From the NCBI GenBank assembly GCA_963995525.1, contig OZ023213.1, positions 23,634,598 to 23,698,597 on the forward strand: a stretch of 64,000 bases of DNA. The letters are read 5' to 3'. A model generated the notes under the pieces. That model did not search any database and had not been told where the DNA came from. It saw only the letters and a list, made by a program, of their open reading frames with translations. Each line of letters begins with the position of its first letter. Position 1 is the stretch's first letter. Below are positions 34,084 to 46,972 of the stretch, piece after piece. The DNA comes from Escarpia spicata. Its lineage: Eukaryota; Annelida; Polychaeta; Sabellida; Siboglinidae. The translations under genes were made by a program, and so were the position numbers.

Positions 34084-37059
34084 ATGGCTAGTAACCTTAC
34101 TATTTCAAGTTATAATTGTACTGGCTTTGGTCCAGGTAAGCCTGAATATGTCTCAGAGCTCATCAAAGCACATGATTTTGTTTTACTCCAGGAACATTGG
34201 TTAATGGAATCTCAGTTTCACAGGATTAAAAACATACCATGTGATAACAATGTTAGCATTTTATCTCATGATGTTTCTGGAATAGATAATACTATGTTTT
34301 TAAATGGCAGAGGGTATGGTGGATGTTCCATTCTGTGGAAAAATTCCTTGAATTGTATTGTCTCCCCAGTCATCATGAACTCTAATAGAATATGTGCAGT
34401 TAATATAACTAGGCAAAGCATGTCATTATTACTTTTTAATGTGTACATGCCATGTGATACCAGATGTAATGATGATCTGTACTGCAATATTTTGACTGAA
34501 ATTATGAGTACATGTAATATAATGAACTGTTCCAATTTCATTAATGGAGGTGATATGAACACGTCTTTCAATCGTGTGTCTTCTAACTTTACGAAACATT
34601 TAAATTACATATGTGAACGTGAAACAATCAAGCCATGTATTGATTTTGAAGGACATAATGTTTGTTATACATTTACTAGTCCTGTGGACAATGGTACTCA
34701 TGTCATTGATCATTTTTTTTTAAACAATGGACTCTTTGACCATATGTTAGAATATTATACTATGCACGATGGTGCAAATTTATCATTCCATTCGCCACTG
34801 GTTCTTACCTTGAGTTTAGATGTTAATTATTGTTCACCTTCTTCTAGAAGGTACATATCTAGACCTAAATGGCAAGAAGCGTCAGACTGTAACTTAAGTC
34901 AGTACAGCAAGGTTTTAGAAAGAATGATTGACGAAATATCTATACCATGGCATTCTCTAGAATGCCGCGATAAACATTGTCCTAGCAGGTTAACGCATTG
35001 TCATGATATTCATATATTTCATGATTCAATAATGGATTGTTGTATAAGAGCTTGTCAAATCTCAATTCCACATACTTCAAAAGAGGGAAATTCGAAGGTA
35101 ATAGCGGGGTGGAATGAACACGTTAAACCATACAGAGAAGCGTCACTGTTTTGGCATAATCTATGGAAAGATTGTGGCTCTCCTCGCAATGCTGTTATTG
35201 CTGACGTCATGCGTAGATCACGCTCTCAATATCACAGAGCAGTTCGTTTTGTTAAACGTAATCAAAATAATGTTAAAAAAGAAAGTATGGCGACAGCGTT
35301 ACTTGGAAATAAAAGTAGGGACTTCTGGAAAGAAGTAGGTAAAGTTACAAAGAACAATAATATGCTACCCAACATGGTTGATGAAGTGACAGGAGACGAA
35401 AATATTTCTAAACACTTTGCTACTAAGTATGAGGACTTATATAATTCAGTAGCCTATAATGATGCAGACATGACGTCATTGCTACAAAACATACATAGTA
35501 AAGTAGATGCACATTGTAACGAAGGTGAAAATACTATTACGGTGCATGATGTTTTGAATGGCATTAATCATGTTAAGATTAACAAATGTGATGGATACGG
35601 CGTTATATATACCGACCACTTTATTCATGCACCTACCAAATTACATGTTTTTCTTTCTTTGCTATTCACAGCAATGGTATATCACGGATATACCCCGGAT
35701 GGTTTTAATATATCAACAATTCAACCTCTGGTAAAAAACAAGAGGAAATCAGCAAATATTTGATTGGGTTATAATGATAAAAAGTTCTGATGCTCTTAAA
35801 ACAAGTGATCTACAGTTTGGTTTCAAAGCTCTACAGCTAAATGTACATTTGCGTTAATGGAGACTGTGAACTATTTCCAGCAGAATAAATCGGATGTTTA
35901 CGTGTTATTACTAGATGCGACTAAAGCATTCGATAAAGTAAATTATGTTAAACTTTTTAACTTACTGATGGATAGAGGAATGAATCCCCTTTTAATCAGA
36001 TGTTTACTTTATATGTACACTAATCAACATTTAAATGTATCATGGAACAATTCCATGTCATTGCATTTCTCCACTGCCAATGGTGTGAAGCTGGGTGGGG
36101 TGTTGTCCCCCATTTTATTTTCTATCTACATTGATGAAATGTTAACAAGACTCAGCATGTCTGGTTTCGGCTGTATGATTGGTCATAAGTACTATGGTGC
36201 TGTTGGCTATGCTGATGATATATCTTTGGTAGCTCCATCGATATATGCATTGAAAAAAATGTGTGATATATGTCTAAAATTTGCATATGAATATGATTTA
36301 CAATTCAACCCGGCAAAATGTCAACTTATTAAATATGGCAGTGGTACCGACTGCCCATTTTACTTTGATGGTTTAAAAGTGAAACATAGTAAAAAAGGGT
36401 TGCATTTAGGCCACGTTATTGGTCCTGACGCTCACCAGGCTATGGTAAAAGATATGTGTCATGATTTTATATGGCGTGTAAATGCATTATCTGCTAATTT
36501 TGGGTTTTGTAATACAAACATAAAACGTCAATTATATATGTCGTATTGTACATCTTTCTATGGTGTATGTCTGTGGAACTTGCAAAACAAACATCTTGAT
36601 ATGTTTTATACTACGTGGCGCAAAGGTATCAGAAAACTGTTTAATCTACCAGTTTGCACGCATTGTAATATGGTGCCACTTTTAGCAGACTGTTTACCGA
36701 TTCAAATTCAAATTATGAATCGAATGGTACGATTTATGCAGAGTTGCTTGAAATGCAGTAACTCCAGTTTGAAAATGCTCTCTCATCTAGCCTTTCAAGG
36801 TAGTGGGTCATATATGTCTAAAAGTTTTAACTATATCATGTCCAAATTCAAACTTGATGCCATGACATTCTTTCGAATGAAGTCTAATCAGTTTTATGGT
36901 ATGATTCAAGACCACTACCAGGAGGGGCTGGATGATGAACTAGTATGTAGGGTCTCATTTGCAAAAGATGTATTACATAATATAAATAATGTGGGTAGCT
37001 CTTCCTTTTTAGCCATTGACGAGCTGCGCTCATTGCTTACTGTTTTATGTACACAGTAA
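34084..37059 (+). pseudogene. LINE ORF2 (endonuclease / RT), one frameshifted gap
   Basis: The endonuclease part (34,084-35,763) has SSYNCTGFG, LLQEHWL, FNVYMPC, NGGDMNTSF, THVIDHFFLNN and SFHSPLVLTL. The 35,763-35,857 interval continues the RT N-terminal similarity (DALKTSDLQFGFKA) in other frames, so at least two frameshifts lie there. From 35,857 the RT is open: VLLLDATKAFDKVNY, GVKLGGVLSPILFSIYIDE and the YADD box (VGYADDISLVAPS). The RT class has GGVLSP in place of PQGSVLGP. Confidence 0.9.
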
Positions 37060-37105
37060 CTTATATACATTGATTTAGTTGAATTGTACAATTTTAGTAC
37101 GAATA

Positions 37106-38125
37106 AATGTATTATTATTAATGATTTGTCTAGTTACCATGCAGGATGTCGTTGCCGTTCGCTTACCACACAATAAAATGTACCAGTCGTACACCATGTG
37201 TGACGTATGGTATGTTTATGTGTTCCGCTTTGAACATCACTCGGCGGTCACTACATATATATATATATATATATAGAATATATATATATATTATGGTGTA
37301 TATATGTGTGAGGCATGTTACTTCACTGGAAATGTTTATTCGCTCTCAGAATGCAACGAGTACATTTGTCAAAACACTAATAAATGCTCTCAAGTACATT
37401 GTACTATTATTTAGATTTTCAAGCACTTTCACGTAACAGTACAATCTGAAATACTAGTTTTATATTACGTATTTCTGCTAAACAAAATAACTAATAAAGT
37501 ACTTTACAACGGAAGTTTGAGTATAATTAATTTAATAGTCGAAACCTTTCGTAAAACACCGGCGCCGAAACGACCAATATTCGCCTATATCTGTCGCGTC
37601 GGCAACGACACCACTTCGGCGATGCAATTTCAGCGACTTTATTTTCAAAATCCCGCCAGTGCGACCGAATTGTTCCGCCGAAGCCACCAACTTTTGCCGT
37701 CTACCCGAAGCGGTAAGGCAGCCGAAACTTCCTAGGTGCAAAAACAAAAAACAATTGGCGCTGCAATCGCATACCTTTTCCGCTTAATCGGAAGATCTTC
37801 CGCTTTTTTCGTTTTTTAAAGAAAATCTTACGCTTTCCCGCTTTGTGTTGAAAATCTTCCGCTTTTTACGGACATGGTCGGTGATCGCTGCGCCACCCGA
37901 CGTGAAAACAAAAAAACTCACAACGTAGCCTATAGTTTGAAACAGCGCCATTTGCATGATTTGGTGGCGTGTTATGTTTTTCAACGATTGAGATTGGACT
38001 ATGACGTTTTCCAGTGTTTTCGCTGGTATATGACAAGCGAGGAAGGCGTTTTTCTATGGTGCCTAGCTCGCCTAAAATATGCCGAAATTGCCGCCTCGTA
38101 CCCCACACCGCGGGAGGGAATGGCA
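37106..38125. other. Non-coding stretch with TA tracts and CCGCTTTT motifs
   Basis: (TA)n occurs at about 37,256-37,300. CCGCTTTT/CTTCCGC words recur at 37,780-37,870. ORFs on both strands at 37,500-38,130 lack domains. Confidence 0.4.
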
Positions 38126-38349
38126 ACGTAGTATGTCAATTACATACATAAACGCTTGTAAGTTCAAATATTGGAACAAACTAGCGTCACGTCAATTGCA
38201 AACGCTGATGTTTCGCAAGGTGTAATGCTAGCATAATCAGAGAACCTTGACATACCATCGATGAAAACCTGTTTTACCGATGAATGAGTGCAGCTGCGTG
38301 GCTTTGTCAGCGTGGCTGCGAGGCGAACAGGTGAAATCGCAGTAGTGAA

Positions 38350-38395
38350 AGCAAAAAATATATACAAATATATATATATATATATATATGTTAAT
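38350..38395. repeat. (TA)n microsatellite
   Basis: Alternating TA directly before the (GGGA)n tract. Confidence 0.85.
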
Positions 38396-38399
38396 GACA

Positions 38400-38596
38400 A
38401 GGAGGGAGGGAGGGAGGGAGGGAGGGAGGGAGGGAGGGAGGGAGGGAGGGAGGGAGGGAGGGAGGGAGGGAGGGAGGGAGGGAGGGAGGGAGGGAGGGAG
38501 GGAGGGAGGGAGGGAGGGAGGGAGGGAGGGAGGGAGGGAGGGAGGGAGGGAGGGAGGGAGGGAGGGAGGGAGGGAGGGAGGGAGGGAGGGAGGGAT
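38400..38596 (+). repeat. (GGGA)n microsatellite, ~195 bp
   Basis: An unbroken GGGA tetranucleotide array. The plus strand could form G-quadruplexes. Gly-Arg-Glu and Pro-Ser-Leu ORFs across it are artefacts. Confidence 0.97.
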
Positions 38597-38748
38597 AGCC
38601 TCAAAGTACAAGGGTGGCGAATGGGATTGTCAGCAGAAAAATTAAGGCAAAATACACTTACTTCCAACGCAAACGACTGTTCGGTCAATATACGCTACAC
38701 ATCTTTGACGTTCTAAGATTTGGAATGGGAACATTTTTCGTGGCCTGG

Positions 38749-39260
<512 letters not shown>

Positions 39261-39270
39261 CTAAGATTAA

Positions 39271-41128
39271 TTGATGTGGAAGTCATATAGATGTACTGGA
39301 AATTATGAAGACTACAACAATTATAAAGAAGCACTTAACCAAGCTACAGCTGAAATTAGAAATTCAAAGAGAAGCTATGAACAACAATTAGCTAGTAATA
39401 TAAAACATGACAGCAAGAGTTTTTATGCGTATGTTCGAAGCAAACAGAAAGTTCAAGATAAGGTCGGTCCTCTAGAAGATAGTGCTGGAAATATAATATC
39501 AGAGGGATTCATAATGGCAGAAGACCTGAATGAGTACTTTAGTTCAGTGTTTACCAGGGAAGATATTAGTTCACTGCCAATACCAGAGGCTAAGTTCAAG
39601 GGGGCAGATTCAGACTATTTAGGACAATTAATTGTAACCCCGGAAATGGTAGCTAAGAAAATAAGGGCTATGAAGGATAATAAATCACATGGAGTGGATG
39701 GTATTCCACCCAAACTACTATTGGAAATTGTAGAACAAATTAGCATACCACTTGCAACAGTTTTCAACTTGTCATTAGAAGAGGGAGTGGTTCCTTTAGA
39801 ATGGAAAGAAGCAAACATTATACCGTTATTCAAAAAAGGTTCGAGAAACAAGTCAGAGAACTATAGACCAGTGAGTTTAACATCAGTGATTTGTAAATTA
39901 TTAGAAAAACTAATTAAAGATCACATGGTGGATTTTCTTGTTAAACAAAACTTGATAAACCCATCTCAACATAGTTTTTTTAAAGCGAGGTCATGCTTAA
40001 CAAATATGTTATGTTTTTTGGAAGACATCACTAAGTGGGTAGATGAGGGATCACCAGTAGATATCGTCTACTTAGATTTTCAAAAAGCTTTTGACAAAGT
40101 ACCACCTCAAAGATTACTGCTTAAACTAAAGGCCCATGGCATAGGAAATGGTATAATAAACTGGATAGAACAATGGCTGATTGACAGAAGACAACGTGTA
40201 GTAGTTGATGGGGAGGCTTCAAACTGGAAATCGGTATTGAGTGGATCAGTATTAGGTCCTATATTATTCTTAATATACATCAACGATTTGGATGATGAAA
40301 TAACAAGCAAGGTATTGAAATTTGCGGATGATACTAAAGTGTTTAGAAGGATTAAAAGTGGTGGAGATAGACAGCATTTACAAGATGATCTTGACAGGTT
40401 GATCAAATGGTCTGAAAAGTGGCAAATGATGTTCAATTTTGGGAAATGTAAATGCCTCCACATAGGACATGGGAACGAAGAGGTAGAATATACAATGGGG
40501 GTACTGTACTAAGTACTACTGTAAAAGAAAAGGACTTAGGGTTAACCGTTAGTGCTGATATGAAGATTTCAGAGCAGTGCGGAATTGCAGCTTCAAAGGG
40601 AAATCAAATCCTTGGATTAATTAGGCGAAACATAACGTATAAGGAAAAAGAGCTAATAATACCGCTGTCCAAAACAATAGTTAGGCCTCATTTAGAATAT
40701 TGTATTCAAGCGTGGAGGCCATATCGCAGGAAGGACATATATATGCTAGAAAGAGTGCAGAAGAGAGCAACTAAAATGATACCAAATCTGAGGGATCTTA
40801 GTTATGAGATACGCCTAAAAAATGCGGTTTAACAACACTAGAGACCAGGAGATTGAGAGGAGATCAGATAGAAGTGTTTAAAATATTGAAGGGTTATGAA
40901 AATATTGATAGAAATATGTTTTTCTCAGTTAAGAAAGATAGAAGGACTAGAGGACATGATCTTGCATTAACAAAGGAGCAGAGTAGATTGGATATAAGAA
41001 AATTTTCATTTTCACAAAGGACTGTAAATGAATGGAACAGATTACCTGCTGATTGTGTGGGTGCTAGTAGCGTGAATATGTTTAAAAATAATATCGACAC
41101 ATACCTCAGACGGGCGGGATACACATAG
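39271..41128 (+). pseudogene. CR1-like reverse transcriptase, three lesions
   Basis: RT landmarks are SENYRPVSLTSV, FFKARSCLTNML, YLDFQKAFDKVP (first catalytic box) and KFADDTKVF (FADD). Motif 4 is shortened to LSGSVLGP: the GVPQ residues before GSVLGP are missing by an in-frame deletion near 40,243. A frameshift near 40,495 moves the C-terminal part to 40,452-40,832 (VRPHLEYCIQAW). A second near 40,825 moves it to 40,853-41,128 (WNRLPADCV). It is inactive. Confidence 0.9.
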
Positions 41129-41240
41129 ATAAAAAGGTCGGACTCTCGATAAGCCAAGGGCTTCCTTGTCCACCTGCTACCTAGAGTTAATTCTCTGGGT
41201 GGCAATCTTGTTAAATATCTTGTTAAATATATCATGTCCA
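39271..41240 (+). mobile_element. Decayed CR1-like LINE, 5'-truncated
   Basis: It begins in the linker before RT (39,274) and runs to a 3' UTR with TCTTGTTAAATA units repeated at about 41,205-41,232. No endonuclease domain is present. Confidence 0.85.
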
Positions 41241-41249
41241 TATATTTAT

Positions 41250-41625
41250 GCCACAAACGTTATCAATTTTAAACAACCGGCGGCACTAGCATAACAACAC
41301 GCATTGTTCAAATATATCCTAACCCTCCATGCTTTGTGCTATCGTTGGCTAGGGTGTCGTACGCACTGCCAACAAAGACTAGGTGTCATTAAAAAGGAAT
41401 GCATGGTTGCATGCATAACAACAATGAAGTAACTTTATATATACACCACTGTTTTATTTTGTTGTGTGTCAGGATTATAGGAGTGACATTGTCTAGTATG
41501 ACATCAGTGGTGGATACGTTATCAGTGGTGGTTGTTTTGTGAGTTGTGCCTGTGTTAGCAGTGAAGCTGTGCCAGTCGTAGTGGCATTAACTTTGAATGT
41601 GTGTTGCTGTCCTGCCCTGACAGGT
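41250..41625. other. Unassigned stretch
   Basis: No supported feature. Confidence 0.4.
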
Positions 41626-41629
41626 TTTC

Positions 41630-41800
41630 TGGAACGTTGTTGGCGTAGCAACATTCAGAGAAATACGATTTGGTTTGCACGTTCAATTTGCCTCCACTTG
41701 AGACCACAACGTGAAGGTAAGTTCTTGTGTAGCGCAGTGTCCAGTCCTTGGGACTGCGCAAAGCGCGATATACTTTACCCCGTAACAAACCTGTTCAAAC
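41630..41800 (-). mobile_element. SINE-like repeat copy (minus orientation)
   Basis: Reverse complement of 5,900-6,070: GTAGCAACATTCAGAGAAAT, TGCCTCCACTTGAGACCACA, TAGCGCAGTGTCCAGTCCTT. Confidence 0.65.
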
Positions 41801-41929
41801 ACCATGTCGACGACTCTGCGAAGCATTCAGCCATTCAGTGTGAGCGATCATGATACCGGTGAAAGGGGTGATATGACATGAATTGATGATGCCACGGCTG
41901 GAGTTGACTGAGACGGAACTCCCTTGTTC

Positions 41930-42020
41930 CTGCCTTATCTTGCAACTGTGTCCAGCCTTATCGTCTTCGTTTGTCCTGCCTTATCTCTCTCATTTTCCCA
42001 CGCGTTATCTTTCTCCTTAT
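41930..42020. repeat. Pyrimidine-rich CTTATCT tandem
   Basis: CCTTATCTT/CTTCTC-like units of about 20-25 bp, resembling 42,900-43,190. Confidence 0.6.
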
Positions 42021-42900
42021 AGGCCATGAGCCAGACGGTTTGTTGGTACATTTTTAGGGGCGATCACTCATTGTGATTTTGGCTAGACCTACATTCGCAT
42101 AGATGGAAAACAGATGATAGCATTGCTGCACTCACAGCATTCTGTGAGAGATCACTCTTTTTAACACTGTCCCCATATCCGCGACAAGAAGTTTTCTGTG
42201 AAATTGCTAAAGGGGTAGCCTAGCACAAGCCATTATAATATAGTTACTATGTAGGAGTATGAAAAGTGGATGCAATATGACTAAAGTGTCATGTTTCACA
42301 CACACATATAACAATTTTTAATATCTTGAGAATTAGTGATGTTATAGCATTTCACCTACTACACCTCAAAGTGCAATCAATGCCATCCAGCTTTTCAACA
42401 AGAGAAATCACACATTTAACATAATTTCCATCTCTTGTTATGTAAACCAACATTCTATTATATTTAGAACATTGAGGTTATTAGCCAGAACTTTAATTGA
42501 TTTTTTGTTGAAAACCTGGGTGGCTCGGATTGCACTTTGAGGTGTGGTAGATAAAATACCACAACATCCACAATTTTCAAGATATTAAAATTGTTTTAAT
42601 ATTTTTGTACAACATGCACTTCAGCCATATTGTGTCAAATGTTCAGACTCCTGAGAAGTATAATAAGTATTTTGTAACGGTTTGTGTACAGCAACCACTT
42701 CAGCAATTTCATAGAAAACTTGTTGTCCCGGAAATGGGGATAGTGTTAAAAAGCGTGATTTCTCACAGAAAGCTGCGAGTGCTGCAATGCTATCACCTAT
42801 TTCCCATCACTATGGATATAGGCCTTGCCAAAAATCACTATGAGCATTCGTCCCTAAATATATACCGGCAGCCCTAATTTTGGGTCCTGGCTCATGGCCT
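42021..42900. repeat. Foldback palindrome, ~380-bp arms
   Basis: AGGCCATGAGCCAG (42,021-42,034) pairs with CTGGCTCATGGCCT (42,887-42,900). Inward, GATAGCATTGCTGCACTC at about 42,117 pairs with 42,780, TTTTTAACACTGTCCCCAT at about 42,160 pairs with 42,740, and CACCTCAAAGTGCAATC at 42,363 pairs with 42,530. Arms run 42,021-42,402 and 42,505-42,900 around a ~100-bp loop. No coding capacity. It is a foldback or MITE-type element. Confidence 0.8.
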
Positions 42901-43190
42901 GTTACCATCCGCCTTATCTTCCTAATTTTCTCCCGCCTTATCTTTCTCCATACTTTCCGTCTTATCTTCCTCCTTTTCTCTCGCCTTATTTTTCTCCTTT
43001 TCCCAGCCTTATCTTTCAACTTTTTCCCCGTTTTATCTTCCTCCTTGTCTCCCGCTTATCTTCCTCCCAACTTTATTGTCTTGATGATAACAAGCACAAT
43101 ACATATATAGTATGTATTATATTCTTCTTTTCTCCCGCCTTAACTTCTGCCTTACTTTCCATCTTATTTTCCGCCTTGCATTGTGCCTAA
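42900..43190. repeat. Pyrimidine-rich CCTTATCTTTCTCC tandem
   Basis: About ten diverged 20-25-bp units on the plus strand (CCGCCTTATCTTCCTCC-like). Confidence 0.7.
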
Positions 43191-43219
43191 CGTTCCTCCC
43201 TCACGTCCCCCGTTCGTTT

Positions 43220-43225
43220 CATGAC
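43220..43225. repeat. Target-site duplication CATGAC, left
   Basis: Identical to 53,934-53,939, directly outside the inverted-repeat termini of the 10.7-kb element. Confidence 0.85.
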
Positions 43226-43299
43226 AGTAGTAAGGTAGGTGGTGTACAAGTTACGCTGGATTCGGATTGGTGGAAGTGGAACAAGTAGTTCCGGTTACC

Positions 43300-43980
43300 A
43301 TGTTAAAAGATAGGGAAATACACGGATGTTGCCGGATTTTTAACCTCCACCAATCCAATCCATTGGTATTTGGACCCAAATCGTATAGGTCTAAAAGGGG
43401 TAAGTTGGACTATAAAAATAGGGCAAAACGTCAATTCGATTTATCATCAAGGTATACGATGACTTTTTGACCTCGAGGTACCAATTTACCCCCAGATTTT
43501 TAGTCGTTCAAACCCCATGTTAAAACAGTGAAATTTACCTATATTTTTATTTTTCGAGGGTTCATTTTCAATTTTCCCCATGTTAAAGGATAGGAAATTT
43601 TCCCCATTTTAAAAGATAGGAGGTAAACTCCATGTTGTAAGATAGGTAGGTTCCAATTTACCCCAAATTGTCCTTTGTTAAATGTCCTACCGATTTTCGC
43701 TATGTTAGAAGATAGGCCATTTTATCCATGTTAAAAGATAGGGATTTCCACCGGGGGGCTCCCATGTTAAAGGATAGGACATTTTATCCCCATGTTAAAG
43801 CATAGGAGCTATTATCGTAAACGTATACGACGAAATTTTGAATTTTCCCCGTGTTAAAGGATAGGGAATTTTCCCCATGTTAAAGGATAGGGAATTTTCC
43901 CCATGTTAAAGATAGGGAATTTTCCCCATGTTAAAAGATAGGTAATTTTCCCCATGTTAAGAGATAGGTTCGTTTGTGAC
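43300..43980. repeat. CCATGTTAAAAGATAGG array in left TIR
   Basis: More than ten irregularly spaced copies of (C)CCATGTTAAA(A/G)GATAGG. The right TIR (53,170-53,880) carries the complement, and the centre (47,845-47,945) carries further copies. Confidence 0.85.
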
Positions 43981-44244
43981 AAAATATACCGGACATCATT
44001 TGAATCTGTCACACACGAGAACACACAAACATTGACTTATGACATACATATACTGACCTACAACACATAACCAATGCTAAACCTTAACCTACAAAATATA
44101 AACATTGACATACAACTCACAAACACTGACACAAAAAGGTCAAACATATAGGCTATTATTATACGGTAGTACCTAAATTCGTGTCTCTTATAAAACCCGT
44201 ACTCAAGACGTGTCTGGACTTGTTTGTTTGTTGCGAGCGTGCGC

Positions 44245-44650
44245 ACCCTGTATGACGTAATTAAACTGCTACGCGCAGTAATGTTATGCGCGAGGTGAGT
44301 TGGTTAAACAGGTAGTGCTTTGGTTAGCCATTGTTTTGTACTTGCGCACTTGAATATGACCTCATCATGTGACGTCATGGTCAGTGAGCGACGTCATGGT
44401 ATGCGCAGTAATTCTATACGCGAGGTGAGTTGGTCAAGCAGGTAGTGCTTCGGTTAGACCTTGTTTTGAACTTGCGCGTATGCAATGTAATCCCACCACA
44501 TGAATCATACAGTGACGTCATTAAACTGGCACGCGCAGTAATTTTGTACGCGAGGTGAGTTGGTTAAACAGGTAGTGCTTTGGTTAGCCATTGTTTTGAG
44601 CTTTCGCGCTTGAATATAATCCCATGTTATGGTAAATGACGTTGTGTTAT
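44245..44650. repeat. ~130-bp CRE-containing tandem units, block 1 (left TIR)
   Basis: Three units share TGACGTCAT (a CRE/ATF half or full site), CGCGCAGTAATT, ACGCGAGGTGAGTTGGT, CAGGTAGTGCTT and TTGTTTTGAAC. GAGGTGAGT also looks like a splice donor in each unit. Confidence 0.85.
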
Positions 44651-45379
44651 AGCGAGTGGAAATTTTCCCTGTAAAATTTAATTCTAGAAGTTTCTTTGGT
44701 AATTTTTTCATCACACTACAAAACTGACGCTATTAACCGGTATAAACTGGTATAAACTAGTAATTAATGCTCTGTGTGTTGGAAGAACAGCCGGGTATCG
44801 ACATATCACTTATACTTACCAGCCGTATCTCACTTGAGTGCCCCTTGAAAACTGATGGCAAATTGGTTCCAAACTGTTTTGAAGTGGTATTCCCTGTCCA
44901 AGACTCATCTGTATCTCATCTGTACCTAGAGACCAACAGTACTGTTTCAGCATTTTATCATGCTGGTGTTCTTAACCTATACGTGTGTACGTATGTACGT
45001 ATGTACGTATGTACGTGTGTATATAATTTCGTTCAACATCATTATTAAATAAATAAATAAACGCGCGCTATGCGCAATGTCGACTCGGTGGCCTTGACAC
45101 CAAAGTTGTCAAACCTCTTTTTCGAAACAGGCGCATAACAAAGTGAAGCGTTATGATAGAACAGTACAGGTGTATCAGCTATCATTTGCAAGAACTATAT
45201 CGAACACCGGCTATAAACAAACCAGTATAAACCAGTATAAACCAGTATAAACCAAACTAAACTGATAACGAATGCTCTGTATGTTGGAAGAACAACAGAC
45301 TAGTGTTATTAGGTAGTGGCTAAATTCGTGTCTCTTAAAAACCCGTACTCGAGACGTGTGTGGACTTGTTTGTTTGTTG

Positions 45380-45725
45380 CGAGCGCGAACGCGCGCACCC
45401 TGTATGACGTCATTAAACTGCTACGCGCAGTAATTCTATACGCGAGGTGAGTTGGTCAAACAGGTAGTGATTTGGTTAGCCATTGTTTTGAACTTGCGCA
45501 CTTGAATGTAATCCCATCATGTGACGTCATGGTCAGTGAGTGACGTCATGGTACGCGCAGTAATACTATACGCGAGATGAGTTGGTCAAGCAGGTAGTGC
45601 TTCGGTTAGACCTTGTTTTGAACTTGCGCGTATGCAATGTAATCCCACCATATGAAGTCATACAGTGACGTAATTAAACTGTCACGCACAGTAATTTTGT
45701 GCACGAGGTGAGTTGGTCAAACATA
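45380..45725. repeat. ~130-bp CRE-containing tandem units, block 2 (left TIR)
   Basis: Three more units of the family at 44,245-44,650. The intervening 45,290-45,380 repeats the GTGTCTCTT...AAACCCGTACTCG sequence of 44,180-44,215. Confidence 0.85.
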
Positions 45726-46149
45726 TCCTATACATTTACATATATCATTTCATTTCTGGTTAGCATGCAGATCTACGACCTTCCCATCACCCTGTTTGTG
45801 AATTTTACCTACCAATGTCTCTTATTACTTGCATACGTCGACTGCTTCCTGTATTAACGAATAGGTATTTGTCAATTTGTGCGTACCTATGTATGTTGTT
45901 AAGAGCAGACGTGAAGTGATTCCTGAACATGTAACATTTTTTGGAACATCTTTATCAACAAAATCAAGGTCTCCCTATCATTTAACATGGTAAAATGGTA
46001 TAGTTTTTAATCAATGCTATAGTTTTACATAGGACATTTGCACTTACCTCAGTTGATTGCCCGGTTGCAAGACACGTTGTCAACTCTTCGGCCTTAACAT
46101 CAAAGGTGCCAAACCTCTTTTTTCGAATCAGGTGCGTAACAAAGTGAAG

Positions 46150-46640
46150 CGTTATGGTAGAACAGTACAGGAACATAACCTTCCAGATAAGATGTACCAG
46201 TATTTATATAGTTTAAGGGTCAAGTGTACAAATTACAGCCTGAGCCGACCACCGAACCATTCTACCAACGACCATCGACCAGTCCGACGACCAGCTCGAC
46301 GACCGAACCAATTTCGTCTCTGTCATCAGCGCCGTCAATCAATCTAACCATTAACTCGACGTTGTCACCTCCGACGAATCGTCGAAAGTTTTTGCCTCGT
46401 TATGCCTGCTGGGTGTACACCTTACACTTTGAACATGGGTTCGATTTCATCTACCGAAAATGTCCGAGATATTGCTACCAACAATGTCCGATATTATGTT
46501 GCGGGAAGCAACAAGCGACAACACCTGGCGACCGACCTGTGTAACTATCGACCCACCAAGCGAATGTCTCCATTGCTGAACACACCCATGCAGTGCAAGG
46601 AGAAACGACAACAGTCTTTACATAGCAGAGTTTAACTTAC
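46150..46640 (+). CDS. TIR ORF (Thr/Ser-rich, Cys-rich), left copy, frameshifted
   Basis: The left counterpart of 50,394-50,879. Frame 46,224-46,544 covers a Thr/Ser/Pro-rich segment (TTEPFYQRPSTSPTTSS) followed by a Cys-rich one (RKCPRYCYQQCPILCC). It then ends at GDRPV because of four extra bases (GGCG) near 46,529 relative to the right copy. The remaining C-terminal residues continue in frame 46,402-46,635 (MSPLLNTPMQCKEKRQQ). Function unknown; the composition suggests a secreted or surface protein, but no signal peptide is seen. Confidence 0.4.
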
Positions 46641-46972
46641 TTCAGATGGTTGCCTGTTTGCAAACTGGTTTGAACTGGTATTCGCTGTGCAAGATTGTCA
46701 GCGAATGTTGTGCCCGTCGGGAGAGAACGGCCGATGAAGCCAAATTGTATACGCCAGTGGTGAGTCATACGTTATATTGTTTTACTATATACTTTCACCT
46801 AAAACCTCGTCCCCCGTGTCTATACTTTCCCTAAAAGGGTGTCCCCATAGCTTCCGCTATAAGGGTGTCCACTGTGTCTTTACTTCCGCTAAAACTTCGC
46901 TCCCTTTTTATTATTTTCTATATGGTCGGACTCATCTATTACCTGTTAACATCCGGGTACACAATATTCTGT

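Larger units (their letters stand above)
32643..37105 (+). mobile_element. Two-ORF LINE with tandem 5' UTR units
   Basis: The 5' region holds two ~82-bp units (GAATGCCAGC, GACCGC, GAAGCGTGACA ... ACTGACACTTTCAAGTGGGT) at 32,643-32,808. ORF1 (32,821-34,047), ORF2 endonuclease (34,084-35,763) and RT (35,857-37,059) follow. The 3' end is near AATAAATGTATTATTATTAA at about 37,100. It carries only a few lesions, so it is younger than most neighbours. Confidence 0.85.
43226..46972 (+). repeat. Left terminal inverted repeat (~3.75 kb)
   Basis: It is the reverse complement of 50,057-53,933 with indels and point differences. It ends inward at ACACAATATTCTGT (46,959-46,972). It holds, from outside in, the GGATAGG/TTAAAA array, two blocks of ~130-bp CRE units and the TIR ORFs. 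Confidence 0.9.

Noticed and set aside
38164..38716. Gly-Arg-Glu and Pro-Ser-Leu ORFs on both strands
   Set aside because: They are a by-product of the (GGGA)n tract, open in all frames.
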